From: Lysobacter dokdonensis DS-58
Lineage (GTDB): Bacteria; Pseudomonadota; Gammaproteobacteria; Xanthomonadales; Xanthomonadaceae
DNA length: 64,000 nucleotides
NCBI RefSeq assembly: GCF_000770795.1
Contig: NZ_JRKJ01000021.1
Location: 62,001-126,000, forward strand
Direction of reading: 5' to 3'
Shown: positions 40,239 through 49,946 of the stretch, piece by piece
How the letters are laid out: the number at the start of each line of letters is the position of its first letter
How positions within the stretch are numbered: position 1 is the first letter of the stretch
The notes under the pieces: model-generated
What the model was told of the DNA's origin: nothing
The model's input: only the letters and a program-made list of their open reading frames with translations
The model's database searches: none
Made by a program: the position numbers and the translations under genes

Positions 40239-40664
40239 ATGGCATCCACCATCCGCTGCGACATCGTCAGCGCCGAAGCCGAGATCTTCCGCGGCGAAGC
40301 CGAATTGATCGTCGCCACCGGTGAGCTGGGCGAGCTCGGCATCGCGCCGAAGCACGCTCCGCTGATCACGCGCCTCAAGCCGGGCAAGGTCGTCGTGACC
40401 CTGCCGGGCGGCGAAAAGCTCGACTTCGCCATCTCCGGCGGCATCCTCGAGGTGCAGCCGCAGGTCGTCACCGTCCTCGCCGATACCGCAGTCCGCGCGG
40501 AAGACATCGACGAAGCCGCCGTGCGCGCCGCGAAGGAAGAAGCCGAGCGCATCCTCGCCGGCCGCGGTGAAGCGATGGAAGTCGCCGAAGCCCAGGCCAA
40601 GCTGGCCGAAACCGTCGCCCAGCTGCAAGCGCTGGAACGCCTGCGCAAGAACCTCAAGCACTGA
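40239..40664 (+). CDS. atpC: ATP synthase F1 subunit epsilon
   Basis: A 141-residue protein with an N-terminal beta-sandwich ([37 protein letters not shown], in family style) and a two-helix C-terminal domain that can inhibit hydrolysis. It is last in the operon and is followed by a strong terminator. Confidence 0.97.
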   Translation: MASTIRCDIVSAEAEIFRGEAELIVATGELGELGIAPKHAPLITRLKPGKVVVTLPGGEKLDFAISGGILEVQPQVVTVLADTAVRAEDIDEAAVRAAKEEAERILAGRGEAMEVAEAQAKLAETVAQLQALERLRKNLKH

Positions 40665-40687
40665 GGTCCTCGCGAAAAGCAGAATCG

Positions 40688-40718
40688 AAAACGCCGGCGA
40701 AAGCCGGCGTTTTTGTTT
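40688..40718 (+). terminator. Rho-independent terminator of the atp operon
   Basis: ACGCCGGC (40691-40698), a GAAA tetraloop and GCCGGCGT (40703-40710), extended by A:T pairs, are followed by a T-rich tract. It lies 24 bases after the atpC stop. Confidence 0.94.
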
Positions 40719-40894
40719 GCGTGTCCACGTGACCGCTGCTCGCATCGGAGGCAAAACGCCACGAAATGCAGGCGAAATTGCTGTTTTTGTGAATCCCACT
40801 CGCTTCATTCTGGCCTCGCGTGCGAGGCTTGATCGAAGACAACTGAAGTGCCCATGGCCTGCGCTCGCGGCCATGGCGGGGAAAGGAGTGGGAT

Positions 40895-42691
40895 GTGCGA
40901 TCTATCGGAACTGCGTGCGTGGCCATGGGTATGGCCGCGGCAATTGCGTTGCCTGCGCTCTGCGCGAACATCGACGCCAACGAGTACCAGAAGCGCCTGA
41001 AGGTGTATCAGACGATCGAACCGCTCGGGGCAACGCCGCTGGGTGAGTCGATCAATCTCTACACCGGCGAGGCGTCGTTCTCCAATGTGGACATCCGCCT
41101 CGAAGGCACCGGCCCGACGATCGAGATCGTGCGGCAATTCCGACGCGGTGATCCGGCGGAAACGCAGGAGCAGGTGCCCAATGGCTTCGGCGATTGGGTG
41201 CTGGTCATCCCCAACATCGAAACGCTTACGCCGGGCCGCGAAGGGTGGCAGGTGGGCGAGACCACGCCCAGCAACGCCCGTTGCACGCAGTTCGGGCCGA
41301 TGTATTCGCCGGAACAAGGCGTGTATCCGCGCTATGGCGGCGTCGACCTCGACAAATGGTGGCGCGGGTATCAGTTGACCACGCCCGACGGCGGCAAGCA
41401 GGAATTGCTGAAGCGCGCCCCATCCAACCTCCGCAAACCGGCGACCGGCAATTACCCGGCGGTTACCTACACGCAATGGCAGGTCGGTTGCCTGGACACC
41501 ATCCAGGGCGGTGCCAGCGGCGACGAGGCATTCGTCGCGCTCGCGCCGGATGGGACACGCTACTGGCTGGACAAGCTGGCATATTCCACCTATCAGGGCA
41601 TGGCGTACATGGATGGCGGCGACAAGGCCGGCACCTACGTACTCACGCGTCGCGTCGGCCGCCTGTACGCAACACAGGTGCAGGACCGCTTCGGCAACTC
41701 GCTGACCTACTCGTGGACGGGCGACCAACTCACGCGCATCCACGCCAGTGATGGCCGGCACGTGGTTATCGAATGGGCGCCCGCGACCAACCTCATTCAG
41801 GCGATCAAGGTCATGCCCGGCACGCCGGTGGAGCGCACGTGGACCTACACGTACGCGAACAACCGGCTCACGCAACTGACGTTGCCCGATGCCTCGTACT
41901 GGGCCTTCAACCTGAGCGCCAGCATGGGCGCGCCGTTGCTTCCCTACAACGTGCTCGGGTGCTTCAACGCCAACCCCGCGCCGGGCGGTGATGGTTCCGG
42001 CACCGGCTCATCGCCGACGGGGCAAGTCGACGCGACGGCAACCATTCGCCACCCCAGCGGGCTCATCGGCACCTTCAACTTCGCACGTCGCCTGCACGCG
42101 CAGTCCTCGGTGCCGAGCTACTGCCCGAACGACCCGGGCGAAGTGAACGAAACCGGGAACCCGTACTTCGTCAGCATGGCATTGGTCGATAAGACGCTGT
42201 CCGGTCCAGGTCTTACGAACCAGACCTGGCGCTACGACTACGAGATCCCGCGCGCGAGCCTCGACCGCTATTGCCCGACACCCACGTCGTGCCCGACCAC
42301 GGCATATGTCGACGTCACCGACCCCGCCAATGCCGTCACGCGCTACACCTACAGCACGCGCTTCGACACGCTCGAAGGGCAACTGCTGCGCGTGGACTAC
42401 AACCTGGTCAACGGCGTGGCCACCAAGACCGACCTGACCGAGTACTACACGCCCTACGGGCTGCGGCCGACGGCGTTCCCCGACGGCGGCACCTTCGGCG
42501 GCGGCAATTGGTACAAGGTGGACGGCCTGACGCCGGCACGCAAGCGCACCACGCTGTTGCAAGGCCGCGCATTCGTCTGGGAAGTGCCCGACACCTGCGG
42601 TGCGAACGGGCAGGGCTCCGGCACATTGCCTTGCTTCGATGCGTACCGGCGCCCGACGAAGATCACCAAGTCCAGCGCACCGGCGCCCTGA
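40895..42691 (+). CDS. Secreted RHS/YD-repeat protein, N-terminal component
   Basis: A 598-residue protein beginning with GTG (AGGAG six bases upstream) and a signal peptide ending LPALCA. It has a front domain (LGESINLYTGEASFSNVDIRLEG...IEIVRQFRRG) like the start of RHS/YD proteins, then YD-type repeats (VQDRFGNSLTYSWTGDQLTRIHASDGR, TWTYTYANNRLTQLTLPD). It ends without the RHS core. The next gene, in another frame, continues the RHS shell with its own signal peptide. The pair may form a two-part cocoon, as TcB and TcC do; that is inference. Confidence 0.82.
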   Translation: MRSIGTACVAMGMAAAIALPALCANIDANEYQKRLKVYQTIEPLGATPLGESINLYTGEASFSNVDIRLEGTGPTIEIVRQFRRGDPAETQEQVPNGFGDWVLVIPNIETLTPGREGWQVGETTPSNARCTQFGPMYSPEQGVYPRYGGVDLDKWWRGYQLTTPDGGKQELLKRAPSNLRKPATGNYPAVTYTQWQVGCLDTIQGGASGDEAFVALAPDGTRYWLDKLAYSTYQGMAYMDGGDKAGTYVLTRRVGRLYATQVQDRFGNSLTYSWTGDQLTRIHASDGRHVVIEWAPATNLIQAIKVMPGTPVERTWTYTYANNRLTQLTLPDASYWAFNLSASMGAPLLPYNVLGCFNANPAPGGDGSGTGSSPTGQVDATATIRHPSGLIGTFNFARRLHAQSSVPSYCPNDPGEVNETGNPYFVSMALVDKTLSGPGLTNQTWRYDYEIPRASLDRYCPTPTSCPTTAYVDVTDPANAVTRYTYSTRFDTLEGQLLRVDYNLVNGVATKTDLTEYYTPYGLRPTAFPDGGTFGGGNWYKVDGLTPARKRTTLLQGRAFVWEVPDTCGANGQGSGTLPCFDAYRRPTKITKSSAPAP

Positions 42692-42717
42692 CCATGGCCG
42701 CCGAGAAGGAATCCACG

Positions 42718-45700
42718 ATGAAGCGACTCCACATCGCCGCGGCGCTTGCGCTGGCCACGGCGCAGGTCAATGCGCAGACCTACAGCCGCACCGACGAGAT
42801 CACCTACGAAGACAACGCCGCTGTCTGGGTGATCGGGCAACAGAAGCAATCGAAAAACGTCGACACGCAACTGATCGAATCGCGAACGCTGTTCGATGCG
42901 GGGACGGCGTTGCCGGTGCAGACGTTCGCCTTTGAAAAGCTGCAGCAGACCTTTGCGTACGACGCGCTGGGGAATCTCGCGGCGATCTCGGACGGCCGCG
43001 ACACGCCGACCTTCAATACCACGATCAAGTTCGAGGAATGGAAGCGCGGCATTCCGCAGAAGATCACGTTCGCGGATGGCAACTACCGCTCCGCGCTCGT
43101 CGATGACCTCGGCCTGATCAAGTATGTCGAGGACGAACTTCGCAATCGCACCTGCTACACGTTTGACCCCGTGGGGCGCCTGGCCGGCATCACGTATCCG
43201 TCGGACACTGCACAGACGTGCGACACCTCGCGCTGGAACCCGCTGGTCCGCTCGTTCCAGCCATCGGGCACGGCCGAGGCAGGCTTGCCGATCGGCCATT
43301 GGGTCGAGCAGGTCGCCACGGACAAGGGGGTTCAGGTCACGCGCTTCGACGCGCTGTGGCGTCCGGTGGTCACGGACCGATATGACGACACGAGCGCAGC
43401 GAGCAAGCTCGCGACGCGCAGCATGTCGGTCACGCGTTATGCGCCGCAAGGCGGCGTTGCATTCCAGTCCTATCCGTCGGCGCTGGTGTCCAACTACGCA
43501 ACCGTTACCGCCGGAACGCGAACGACGTATGACGCGCTCGGCCGGCCGACGCGTGTCGAGCAGGACACCGAGCTCGGCTTGGCGATCACGCAGCACGAGT
43601 ATCTGTCCAACTTCCAGTACCGGGTGACCTCGCCGAAAACCACCCAGACGACCACGTCGTATTACACATACGACGAGCCATCGACGGATTTGCCTTCCGG
43701 CATCTTTTCGCCGGAGGGCGTCGTCACGTCCATCGTTCGCGACAGGTTCGGCAAGCCTGAAGCCATTACCCGCGGCAACGCGAGTGGGACGATTGCAGTC
43801 GCGCGCAGCTTCACGTACGCCACCGATCAATCGCTTTGCCGAACCGCAGAGCCGGAAACCGGCGTGACATTGATGGATTACGACGACGCCGGCAACCTCG
43901 CCTGGTCCGCCGCTGGTCTTCCGGAAGGCACCCCATGCGGCGGCAGCACCGTCGTCGGCGGGATCGAGCGCAAGTCCACCCGCACGTACGACAACCGCAA
44001 TCGCCTGACGGTGCTGGAGTTCGGCGACGATGTCGGCGAGCAGGTTTGGAACTACACCGCCGACGGCCTTCCAAATGGTGTCTGGAACTACAACGGCGCA
44101 GGCCGCACGCAAGGCGTGTACCGTGCTTATGCGTACAACACCCGCCGCATGATCGCCGGCACCGGCGAAACCGTGTACCAGCCCGGCCAATACACCTGGT
44201 CCCTCGGCTACGGATACAACGCAAACGGTTTTCAGGTCACGCAGGTCAACCCGGATACCTCGGGGCTCACGTTCGCCGTCAACGCCCTTGGCCAGACGAC
44301 CGGCATCACCGGGACTTCGGGCACGTACGTCTCCAACGCGACGTACTACCCCAACGGCGCGCTCGACCAGTTCACGTACGGCAACGGCATCGTCCACAAG
44401 CTCCTTCAGAACGCCCGCGGCATGCCCGACCGCAGCAAGGACAGCTATGGCACCACGGCGTTCCTGGACGACAGCTACACCTACGACTACAACGGCAACG
44501 TCGCAGGAATCAGCGACGGACGCAGCGGCGCACGCGGCAATCGCACCATGACGTACGACGGGCTGGACCGACTGACCTCGGTTACCTCGCCGATGTTCAA
44601 CGGAACGATCAATTACACGTACGACGTGCTGGACAATATCCAGGCGCTGAGCGCGCCGGCGAATGGCAGCATGGCCGAACGTAAGTGGCGGTATTGCTAC
44701 GAAGCAGCAACCAACCGTCTGCAGTTCCTGCGAGAGATCACTTCCAATTGCAGTTCCGGCACCACGGCGTACAACGCGTTGACCTTCGATGTGCAGGGCA
44801 ACCTGACCAGCAAGGGCGGCCAAGGCTACACGTTCAGCCAGGACAACCGTCTGCGGGAAGTGAACGGCAAGGAGACATACCTCTACGACGCGCACGGTCT
44901 TCGGGTGCAAGCGACAAGCATGCCGGGCACCGGCAAGATCCTCTCGCTCTACAGCAAGGCCGGCCAAATCGCGTTCCAGCGCGACGAGCGCGCTCTAACG
45001 AACAACGCGTACGTTTACCTCGCCGGTAGCTTCGTCATGACGCGCGAGCAACCGCTCTCGGGCGGTCCGCCGACGTTGAAGTTCCATCACACCGATGCGT
45101 TGGGAACGCCCATGGTGGTGACCGGGCTTGCGCGCAACATCATCGAGCAGAGCGAGTACGAGCCGTATGGGCGCGTGGCGAATCGGGCGATGCATGGGGG
45201 ACCAGGATTCACCGGTCATGTGGAGGATTCGCTGACTGGCATGACCTACATGCAGCAGCGGTACTACGACTCCGACGTTGTCGCGTTCTTGAGCGTAGAC
45301 CCAATGGCCGTAGATACGGCAACGGCTTGGAACTTCAACCGATACAACTATGCTGCAGGCAACCCATACAAATTCAAGGATCCAGATGGCCGAGTGATCG
45401 ATACCGTCTGGGACGTCGCCAGCGTGGTCTATGACCTAGGAAAAGTCGGTTACGGTGTGTACAAGGGAGATCGCGAGCTTGTCAAGGAAGGGTTGATTGA
45501 TGCCGGGTTCGATGCTGCTGCAATCCTCATACCGTTTGTCCCCGCAGGCGCTTCAAAGGCCGTTCGCGCAGGCGACAAGGCAATGGATGCGGTTCGAGCC
45601 ACTACAGATTTTAAGGACTTCAATCAGGCGCGGAACGCCGCGATCGGTTGGCTAGGAGATAAAGGATTCAAGGCAGAGAAAGCGACGCTGGGCAAATTCG

Positions 45701-45891
45701 GTGAGAATAAGGGAAAGCCAGTGGGCATGACGACAGCTGATGGAAAGTCTGGATTTCGTGTGGAGTACGATGGCCGGCACGGCGCTCACATAAATGTATG
45801 GTCCGGTAAGGAAAAGCAGACCTTTACTTTCAAAGGAACTCCAGAACAAGTCAACAAATTGGTTAGGCAGTTCATCAAGGAGCATCAATGA
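42718..45891 (+). CDS. Secreted RHS-family polymorphic toxin
   Basis: A 1057-residue protein with its own signal peptide (MKRLHIAAALALATAQVNAQ) and AAGGA-like Shine-Dalgarno (AAGGA, seven bases upstream). Many YD repeats are followed by the RHS core (KFHHTDALGTPMVV, YEPYGRVANR, GFTGHVEDSLTGMTYMQQRYYD, NRYNYAAGNPYKFKDPDGR ending about residue 890). The variable tip (about 891-1057) has a pre-toxin hydrophobic stretch (DAAAILIPFVPAGASKAV) and a C-terminal domain with GKPVGMTTADGKSGFRVEYD and RHGAHINVWSGKEKQTFTF. The tip is visibly more AT-rich than the core. I cannot name the toxin fold with confidence; conserved His residues would suit an RNase-like toxin. The overlapping next gene is its likely immunity gene. 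Confidence 0.88.
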   Translation: MKRLHIAAALALATAQVNAQTYSRTDEITYEDNAAVWVIGQQKQSKNVDTQLIESRTLFDAGTALPVQTFAFEKLQQTFAYDALGNLAAISDGRDTPTFNTTIKFEEWKRGIPQKITFADGNYRSALVDDLGLIKYVEDELRNRTCYTFDPVGRLAGITYPSDTAQTCDTSRWNPLVRSFQPSGTAEAGLPIGHWVEQVATDKGVQVTRFDALWRPVVTDRYDDTSAASKLATRSMSVTRYAPQGGVAFQSYPSALVSNYATVTAGTRTTYDALGRPTRVEQDTELGLAITQHEYLSNFQYRVTSPKTTQTTTSYYTYDEPSTDLPSGIFSPEGVVTSIVRDRFGKPEAITRGNASGTIAVARSFTYATDQSLCRTAEPETGVTLMDYDDAGNLAWSAAGLPEGTPCGGSTVVGGIERKSTRTYDNRNRLTVLEFGDDVGEQVWNYTADGLPNGVWNYNGAGRTQGVYRAYAYNTRRMIAGTGETVYQPGQYTWSLGYGYNANGFQVTQVNPDTSGLTFAVNALGQTTGITGTSGTYVSNATYYPNGALDQFTYGNGIVHKLLQNARGMPDRSKDSYGTTAFLDDSYTYDYNGNVAGISDGRSGARGNRTMTYDGLDRLTSVTSPMFNGTINYTYDVLDNIQALSAPANGSMAERKWRYCYEAATNRLQFLREITSNCSSGTTAYNALTFDVQGNLTSKGGQGYTFSQDNRLREVNGKETYLYDAHGLRVQATSMPGTGKILSLYSKAGQIAFQRDERALTNNAYVYLAGSFVMTREQPLSGGPPTLKFHHTDALGTPMVVTGLARNIIEQSEYEPYGRVANRAMHGGPGFTGHVEDSLTGMTYMQQRYYDSDVVAFLSVDPMAVDTATAWNFNRYNYAAGNPYKFKDPDGRVIDTVWDVASVVYDLGKVGYGVYKGDRELVKEGLIDAGFDAAAILIPFVPAGASKAVRAGDKAMDAVRATTDFKDFNQARNAAIGWLGDKGFKAEKATLGKFGENKGKPVGMTTADGKSGFRVEYDGRHGAHINVWSGKEKQTFTFKGTPEQVNKLVRQFIKEHQ

Positions 45892-46322
45892 CGCCTCAGG
45901 ATGATCTGTTGCTGAGTTTGCGGAAGCTGGGTCTCGGCGAAAGGATTCAAGTAATTCCAGATTCCTCTACCTTCTTTGCGGCAATCGAGTCGCGATTCCC
46001 GATTACAGGGTCAAAAGTTGATTGGCAACTACTTGAAAGCGAGTACCGCCAACTTCGTACTGACAACGAAGGAGAAGAATTTGCTGAGTTTCTAGTTGAG
46101 CTTGGGAGTCGCTTTAAATTGGCTGGTAAAGCGACGTATGCTGGAGATGGCTTGACTGATGTTGCAATCATCTTCGACTTCGCGGACGCCGGTCGCCTTG
46201 CCGAAGCCGTAGCTGGCATTCCTCAGCATCACTATATCGCCAACCAGGAAATGCAGTGGTGTGCTTCCCTGACGATGGAGCGTGAGATGTGGTTTGCCTT
46301 CGCTCCGTGTTCTAGTAAATAG
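45888..46322 (+). CDS. Putative immunity protein of the RHS toxin
   Basis: A 144-residue acidic soluble protein (MTPQDDLLLSLRKLGLGERI...HHYIANQEMQWCASLTMERE). Its ATG overlaps the toxin stop (ATGA). It shares the AT-rich composition of the toxin tip. No immunity family is recognised. Role is inferred from position, size and composition. Confidence 0.72.
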   Translation: MTPQDDLLLSLRKLGLGERIQVIPDSSTFFAAIESRFPITGSKVDWQLLESEYRQLRTDNEGEEFAEFLVELGSRFKLAGKATYAGDGLTDVAIIFDFADAGRLAEAVAGIPQHHYIANQEMQWCASLTMEREMWFAFAPCSSK

Positions 46323-46522
46323 AAGCGTGTTGCCATCCAGCTACGGCGTGCGTTCCATCTGTTGAGACGTAAAGGTTATCGGCTGGTGCTTCGAACGATT
46401 GGCGAACGAGCTGGACGCCGTGGTGGGCGCCATCCACTTCGATCGGGCGCTTGCTGGTTCGATGCCCGGGAGGAATAGCCCCGGGGTTTGGCTTTCTCGG
46501 CTTCGCCAAGTAGCCTGACCCG
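46323..46522. other. Non-coding gap after the RHS module
   Basis: About 200 bases without a convincing gene. Minus-strand frames here (for example one covering 46312-46554) have no Shine-Dalgarno and overlap neighbours. It marks the right boundary of the RHS island, where composition returns to high GC. CCCGGGAGGAATAGCCCCGGG (46467-46486 region) includes a short CCCGGG-type repeat but no clear terminator. Confidence 0.4.
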
Positions 46523-47029
46523 ATGAACCTCCAAGAACGACTGAAACTCACCAATCACCTCCTCACCGCGGTGACTTGGGCAGCGCTATTCGCGCTGTCG
46601 CTCCATCTGGTCGTGGTGAAGGTCGCGCTCGCATCCAAGCCCGACCTCGTCTACCTGATCGCGCCGGTCATCCTGCTGCTGGTCGTCATCCGTTCGACGC
46701 GCAGGTACTTCCACTACAGGAAGTTGATGCAACGAGGGCGGGTCGCGAAGTACCTTGATCTCATGCGCGCGTTCCTGGGATGCGCGATTACCGCGAACCA
46801 GTTCCAAGCCAGTTACCTGCAGACATTCAAGGCCGATGACAGCAAGTTTTCCGCCATGGAATACGAGATTCTGAACCGCGTTTTCTGCGACGCGGACTGT
46901 TACACCACCGATGTGCAGCTCCGCGCAGAGAAGCCGGAAATTCTCATCGACGAGGCGGAGCTTCGGCGCAACGTGGCAGTAGCCCTGGGCGATCTGTGCG
47001 CGTTGGAAAATGCCCCGCAACGGGCCTGA
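46523..47029 (+). CDS. Hypothetical membrane protein with two N-terminal helices
   Basis: A 168-residue protein: two hydrophobic helices (about residues 14-36 and 42-56), then a basic turn (RSTRRYFHYRKLMQRGR) and a soluble, mostly helical C-terminal domain with Cys residues (FCDADCYTTDVQL). I do not recognise a family. It could be part of the accessory RHS region or of the ancestral locus. GC content is normal. Confidence 0.6.
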   Translation: MNLQERLKLTNHLLTAVTWAALFALSLHLVVVKVALASKPDLVYLIAPVILLLVVIRSTRRYFHYRKLMQRGRVAKYLDLMRAFLGCAITANQFQASYLQTFKADDSKFSAMEYEILNRVFCDADCYTTDVQLRAEKPEILIDEAELRRNVAVALGDLCALENAPQRA

Positions 47030-47413
47030 TTACTTCTTGTAAACCCAATGCCGTGACAAGAAGAACCCGGTCACCCCAAGCACGCCTTCCACCGCAGGCT
47101 TCGCCAACCAAGCCCACTTCAACCCCAAGTGATCGTCGATCGCGCCCATGCTCCACGTGCTGACGAAGGTGGTGCACAGCCACATCAGGATGAAGCGGGT
47201 GAGTTGCTTGCGGCCGACCACCGTGTCGTCGCCGCGGAAGGTGAGCTTGCCATTGAGCCAGTAGCCGAGCATTGCGCCGGCCACGCGGCCGAGGACGTTG
47301 GCCAGTTCGATCACCATCCCCCAGTGGCTCAGGAGGACCATGACGCCCCAGTCCACCAGCCATTGCACGATGCCGATGATCAGGTATCCGCGGGCGTGGC
47401 GGCCGAGCGTCAT
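47030..47413 (-). CDS. GtrA-family membrane protein
   Basis: A 127-residue protein with four predicted helices and GtrA features: YLIIGIVQWLVDWGVMVLL, ANVLGRVAGAMLGYWLNGKLTF and the C-terminal GVTGFFLSRHWVYKK. GtrA proteins act as flippases or accessory factors for lipid-linked sugars in envelope glycosylation. The ATG at 47413 is chosen because the 21 codons before it are not family-like. It is divergent from glmU. Confidence 0.87.
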   Translation of the reverse strand: MTLGRHARGYLIIGIVQWLVDWGVMVLLSHWGMVIELANVLGRVAGAMLGYWLNGKLTFRGDDTVVGRKQLTRFILMWLCTTFVSTWSMGAIDDHLGLKWAWLAKPAVEGVLGVTGFFLSRHWVYKK

Positions 47414-47494
47414 GCGGCGGTCCCTGCAAGGCTGTCGTGCGTCATCCGTGGACCCGTGAAGGAAAGGGCAACGCATCCTAGCAGCGGCCGCCGC

Positions 47495-47500
47495 TAGAAT
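47495..47500 (+). promoter_or_regulatory. Possible -10 element (TAGAAT) of glmU
   Basis: TAGAAT matches the -10 consensus at five of six positions and lies 31 bases before the ATG. No convincing -35 is seen at 16-18 bases. Confidence 0.35.
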
Positions 47501-47531
47501 CCGTCGTCATTGTTCCCCGGATCGGACCCCG

Positions 47532-48902
47532 ATGCCCGCACCCCTGCACGTCGTCATCCTCGCCGCCGGCGAAGGCAAGCGCATGCGTTCCACCTTGCCC
47601 AAGGTCCTGCACCGCATTGCGGGCAAGCCGATGCTCGGGCAGGTGATCGACGCGGCGCGGGCGTTGTCGCCCGAAGGCATCCACGTCGTCTACGGCCACG
47701 GTGGCGAGCGCGTGCAGCAGGCCTTCGCCGGTCAGCCCGACCTGCAGTGGGCAGAGCAGGCGCAACAGCTCGGCACCGCGCACGCGGTGCAGCAGGCGAT
47801 GCCCAACGTGCCTGATGGCGCGCAGGTGCTGGTGCTGTACGGCGACGTCCCGTTGATCACGGCGCAGACGTTGCGCCGCTTGCTCGATGCGCCGGGCCGC
47901 CTGGCCGTGCTGGCCGCCGAATTGCCCGATCCCACCGGCTACGGCCGCATCCTGCGCGACGCCGAAGGCCGCGTGGCCTCCATCGTCGAACACAAGGACG
48001 CGACCGACGATGAGCGCCAGATCCGCCTGGTCAACACCGGCGTGATCGCGGTGGAATCCACCGCGTTGAAGCGCTGGCTGGTGCGCGTGTCCAACGACAA
48101 CGCGCAGGGTGAGTATTACCTCACCGACGTCTTCCGCGAAGCCGCCTCCGAATTCAGCGCCGCGGAAATCGTCATCGCCGCCGATCCGCTGGAAACCGAG
48201 GGCGCCAACGATCCGTGGCAGCTCGCGCAGCTCGAACGCGCATTCCAGTTGCGCACGGCGCGCGCGCTGTGTGTCGAAGGCGTGCGTTTCGCCGACCCGG
48301 CGCGCGTGGACATCCGCGGCGACGTGACAGTCGGGCGCGATGTCGAGGTCGACGTGAATGTCGTGTTCGAAGGCACCGTCGTGCTCGGCGACGGCGTCCG
48401 CATCGGGCCGTTCTGTCGATTGAAGGACGTCTCGCTCGCAGCGGGCACCGAAGTGCGCGCGCATTGCGATCTCGAAGGCGCGACCACCGAAGGCGCGGTC
48501 ATGATCGGCCCGTTCGCGCGCCTGCGCCCGGGCACCGTGCTCGCCGACGGCGTGCACATCGGCAACTTCGTCGAGACCAAGAACGCGAAACTGGGCGTCG
48601 GCAGCAAGGCCAACCACCTCACGTATCTCGGCGATGCGGTGGTCGGCGGCGGCGTCAACATCGGCGCGGGCACGATCACGTGCAACTACGACGGCGCGAA
48701 CAAATCGACGACGACGATCCACGACGGTGCGTTCATCGGCTCCAACAGCGCGCTGGTGGCGCCGGTGACGATCGGCAAGGACGCGACGATCGGCGCGGGC
48801 TCGGTCATCGGCAAGGACGCACCGGACGGCAAGCTGACGCTGTCGCGTGCGAAGCAGACCACGCTCGAAGGCTGGCAGCGGCCGGTGAAGAAGCCGAAGT
48901 AG
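47532..48902 (+). CDS. glmU: Bifunctional UDP-GlcNAc pyrophosphorylase / GlcN-1-P acetyltransferase
   Basis: A 456-residue enzyme, the length of E. coli GlmU. The N-terminal uridylyltransferase has [21 protein letters not shown] and YGDVPLI; the C-terminal left-handed beta-helix acyltransferase has hexapeptide repeats and [20 protein letters not shown]. It catalyses the last two steps to UDP-GlcNAc for peptidoglycan and LPS. It sits downstream of the atp operon as in E. coli, but separated from it by the RHS block and two genes. Confidence 0.97.
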   Translation: MPAPLHVVILAAGEGKRMRSTLPKVLHRIAGKPMLGQVIDAARALSPEGIHVVYGHGGERVQQAFAGQPDLQWAEQAQQLGTAHAVQQAMPNVPDGAQVLVLYGDVPLITAQTLRRLLDAPGRLAVLAAELPDPTGYGRILRDAEGRVASIVEHKDATDDERQIRLVNTGVIAVESTALKRWLVRVSNDNAQGEYYLTDVFREAASEFSAAEIVIAADPLETEGANDPWQLAQLERAFQLRTARALCVEGVRFADPARVDIRGDVTVGRDVEVDVNVVFEGTVVLGDGVRIGPFCRLKDVSLAAGTEVRAHCDLEGATTEGAVMIGPFARLRPGTVLADGVHIGNFVETKNAKLGVGSKANHLTYLGDAVVGGGVNIGAGTITCNYDGANKSTTTIHDGAFIGSNSALVAPVTIGKDATIGAGSVIGKDAPDGKLTLSRAKQTTLEGWQRPVKKPK

Positions 48903-48971
48903 ACGTTTCGCGGGCACATATGCCCGTCGGGACAATTGTGCGCCGGGGTGCGCACTGCGGACCATGGCGCA

Positions 48972-49946
48972 ATGCATGCGGCCGCGGTCTCGATGGTCAG
49001 GAACGAGTGCGACGTGATCGAACTGTTCGCGCGCATCAACCTGCGTGCGTTCGCGCACCTGTTCATCGTCGATCACGGCAGCAACGACGGCACGCCGGCC
49101 ATCCTGGAGCGCCTGCGGTTGGAAGGCCTGCCGATCACCGTGCTGCACGAGCACGGGATCCAACAAACGCAAGCGCAGACGCTCACGCGGCTGGTGCGGC
49201 ACGTGGCGGCCCTCGGGCGATACGGGTACGTCGTGCCGCTGGATGCCGACGAGTTCGTGCAGTTGCCGGCGGGATTCGAGTGGGAATCGCTCGACGAGAC
49301 GCTTGGCGATGCGTACTACGGCCAGGTGCATTGGGCGACCTACGTGCCGATGTGCGGGGATTTCTTCGGCGCGCGCGCGCCGCTGCATGCGCACTTCCGG
49401 CTGCGCGCGATGGCGCTGCCGGAGGAATCGAAGGTCGTGTTGCCGCGCGCCGCCGCGCTCGATTGCACCTTGGGGCCGGGGAGCCATGCGGCGCACACGC
49501 CGTCGGGCCATGCGCCGAAGGTGTTGCCGTTGTCGCTCTGCCACGCACCCGTGCGCAGTGCGGGTCAATTGCTGCGCAAGGCCTTGATCGGCACGCATGT
49601 GCTGTCGATCAAACCCGATCGGCTGCCGACCGAAGGCGCGCATTGGGACGCACTGGCCGCGGAACTGCGCCGGCGCGATTACCGCTGCGACGACGATTTC
49701 CTGAAAGCGATGGCGTTGCGGTATGCGCTTCCGGCCGATGCGCCGCTCCCGCGCGTGGATGACGAAGGCGATGCCTGCGCGCATCGGATCGGGACCGACG
49801 ACGACGTGATCCGCCATCGCGACCTGGCGCACATCGACGTGATCGCTGGGCTGGACGGATTCCTTGCGAAGGCGTGCGCGGAGATCAACGCGCTGTCGGC
49901 GATCGGCAACCCCGCCGCGCGCAAGCGCCGCTGGTTACGCTGGTAG
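48972..49946 (+). CDS. Glycosyltransferase family 2-like protein
   Basis: A 324-residue protein with a GT-A like start (VSMVRNECDVIELFARINLRAF, FIVDHGSNDGT) and a metal motif (VVPLDADEFVQLP). It fits the family (PF13704-like) of GT2 enzymes whose substrates are unknown. The ATG at 48972 (MHAAAVSMVRNE) places the motif near the N-terminus; a TTG at 48936 is possible. The 3' end overlaps the convergent kinase gene by 12 bases. Confidence 0.82.
   Translation: MHAAAVSMVRNECDVIELFARINLRAFAHLFIVDHGSNDGTPAILERLRLEGLPITVLHEHGIQQTQAQTLTRLVRHVAALGRYGYVVPLDADEFVQLPAGFEWESLDETLGDAYYGQVHWATYVPMCGDFFGARAPLHAHFRLRAMALPEESKVVLPRAAALDCTLGPGSHAAHTPSGHAPKVLPLSLCHAPVRSAGQLLRKALIGTHVLSIKPDRLPTEGAHWDALAAELRRRDYRCDDDFLKAMALRYALPADAPLPRVDDEGDACAHRIGTDDDVIRHRDLAHIDVIAGLDGFLAKACAEINALSAIGNPAARKRRWLRW

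Noticed and set aside
40895-42718. RHS split as a simple frameshift of one gene
   Set aside because: The downstream gene has its own Shine-Dalgarno and signal peptide, and the upstream gene ends cleanly; two separate genes fit better, although comparison with relatives is still needed.
46312-46554. 80-residue minus-strand frame after the immunity gene
   Set aside because: No Shine-Dalgarno, no recognisable family, and it overlaps the starts and ends of neighbouring genes.
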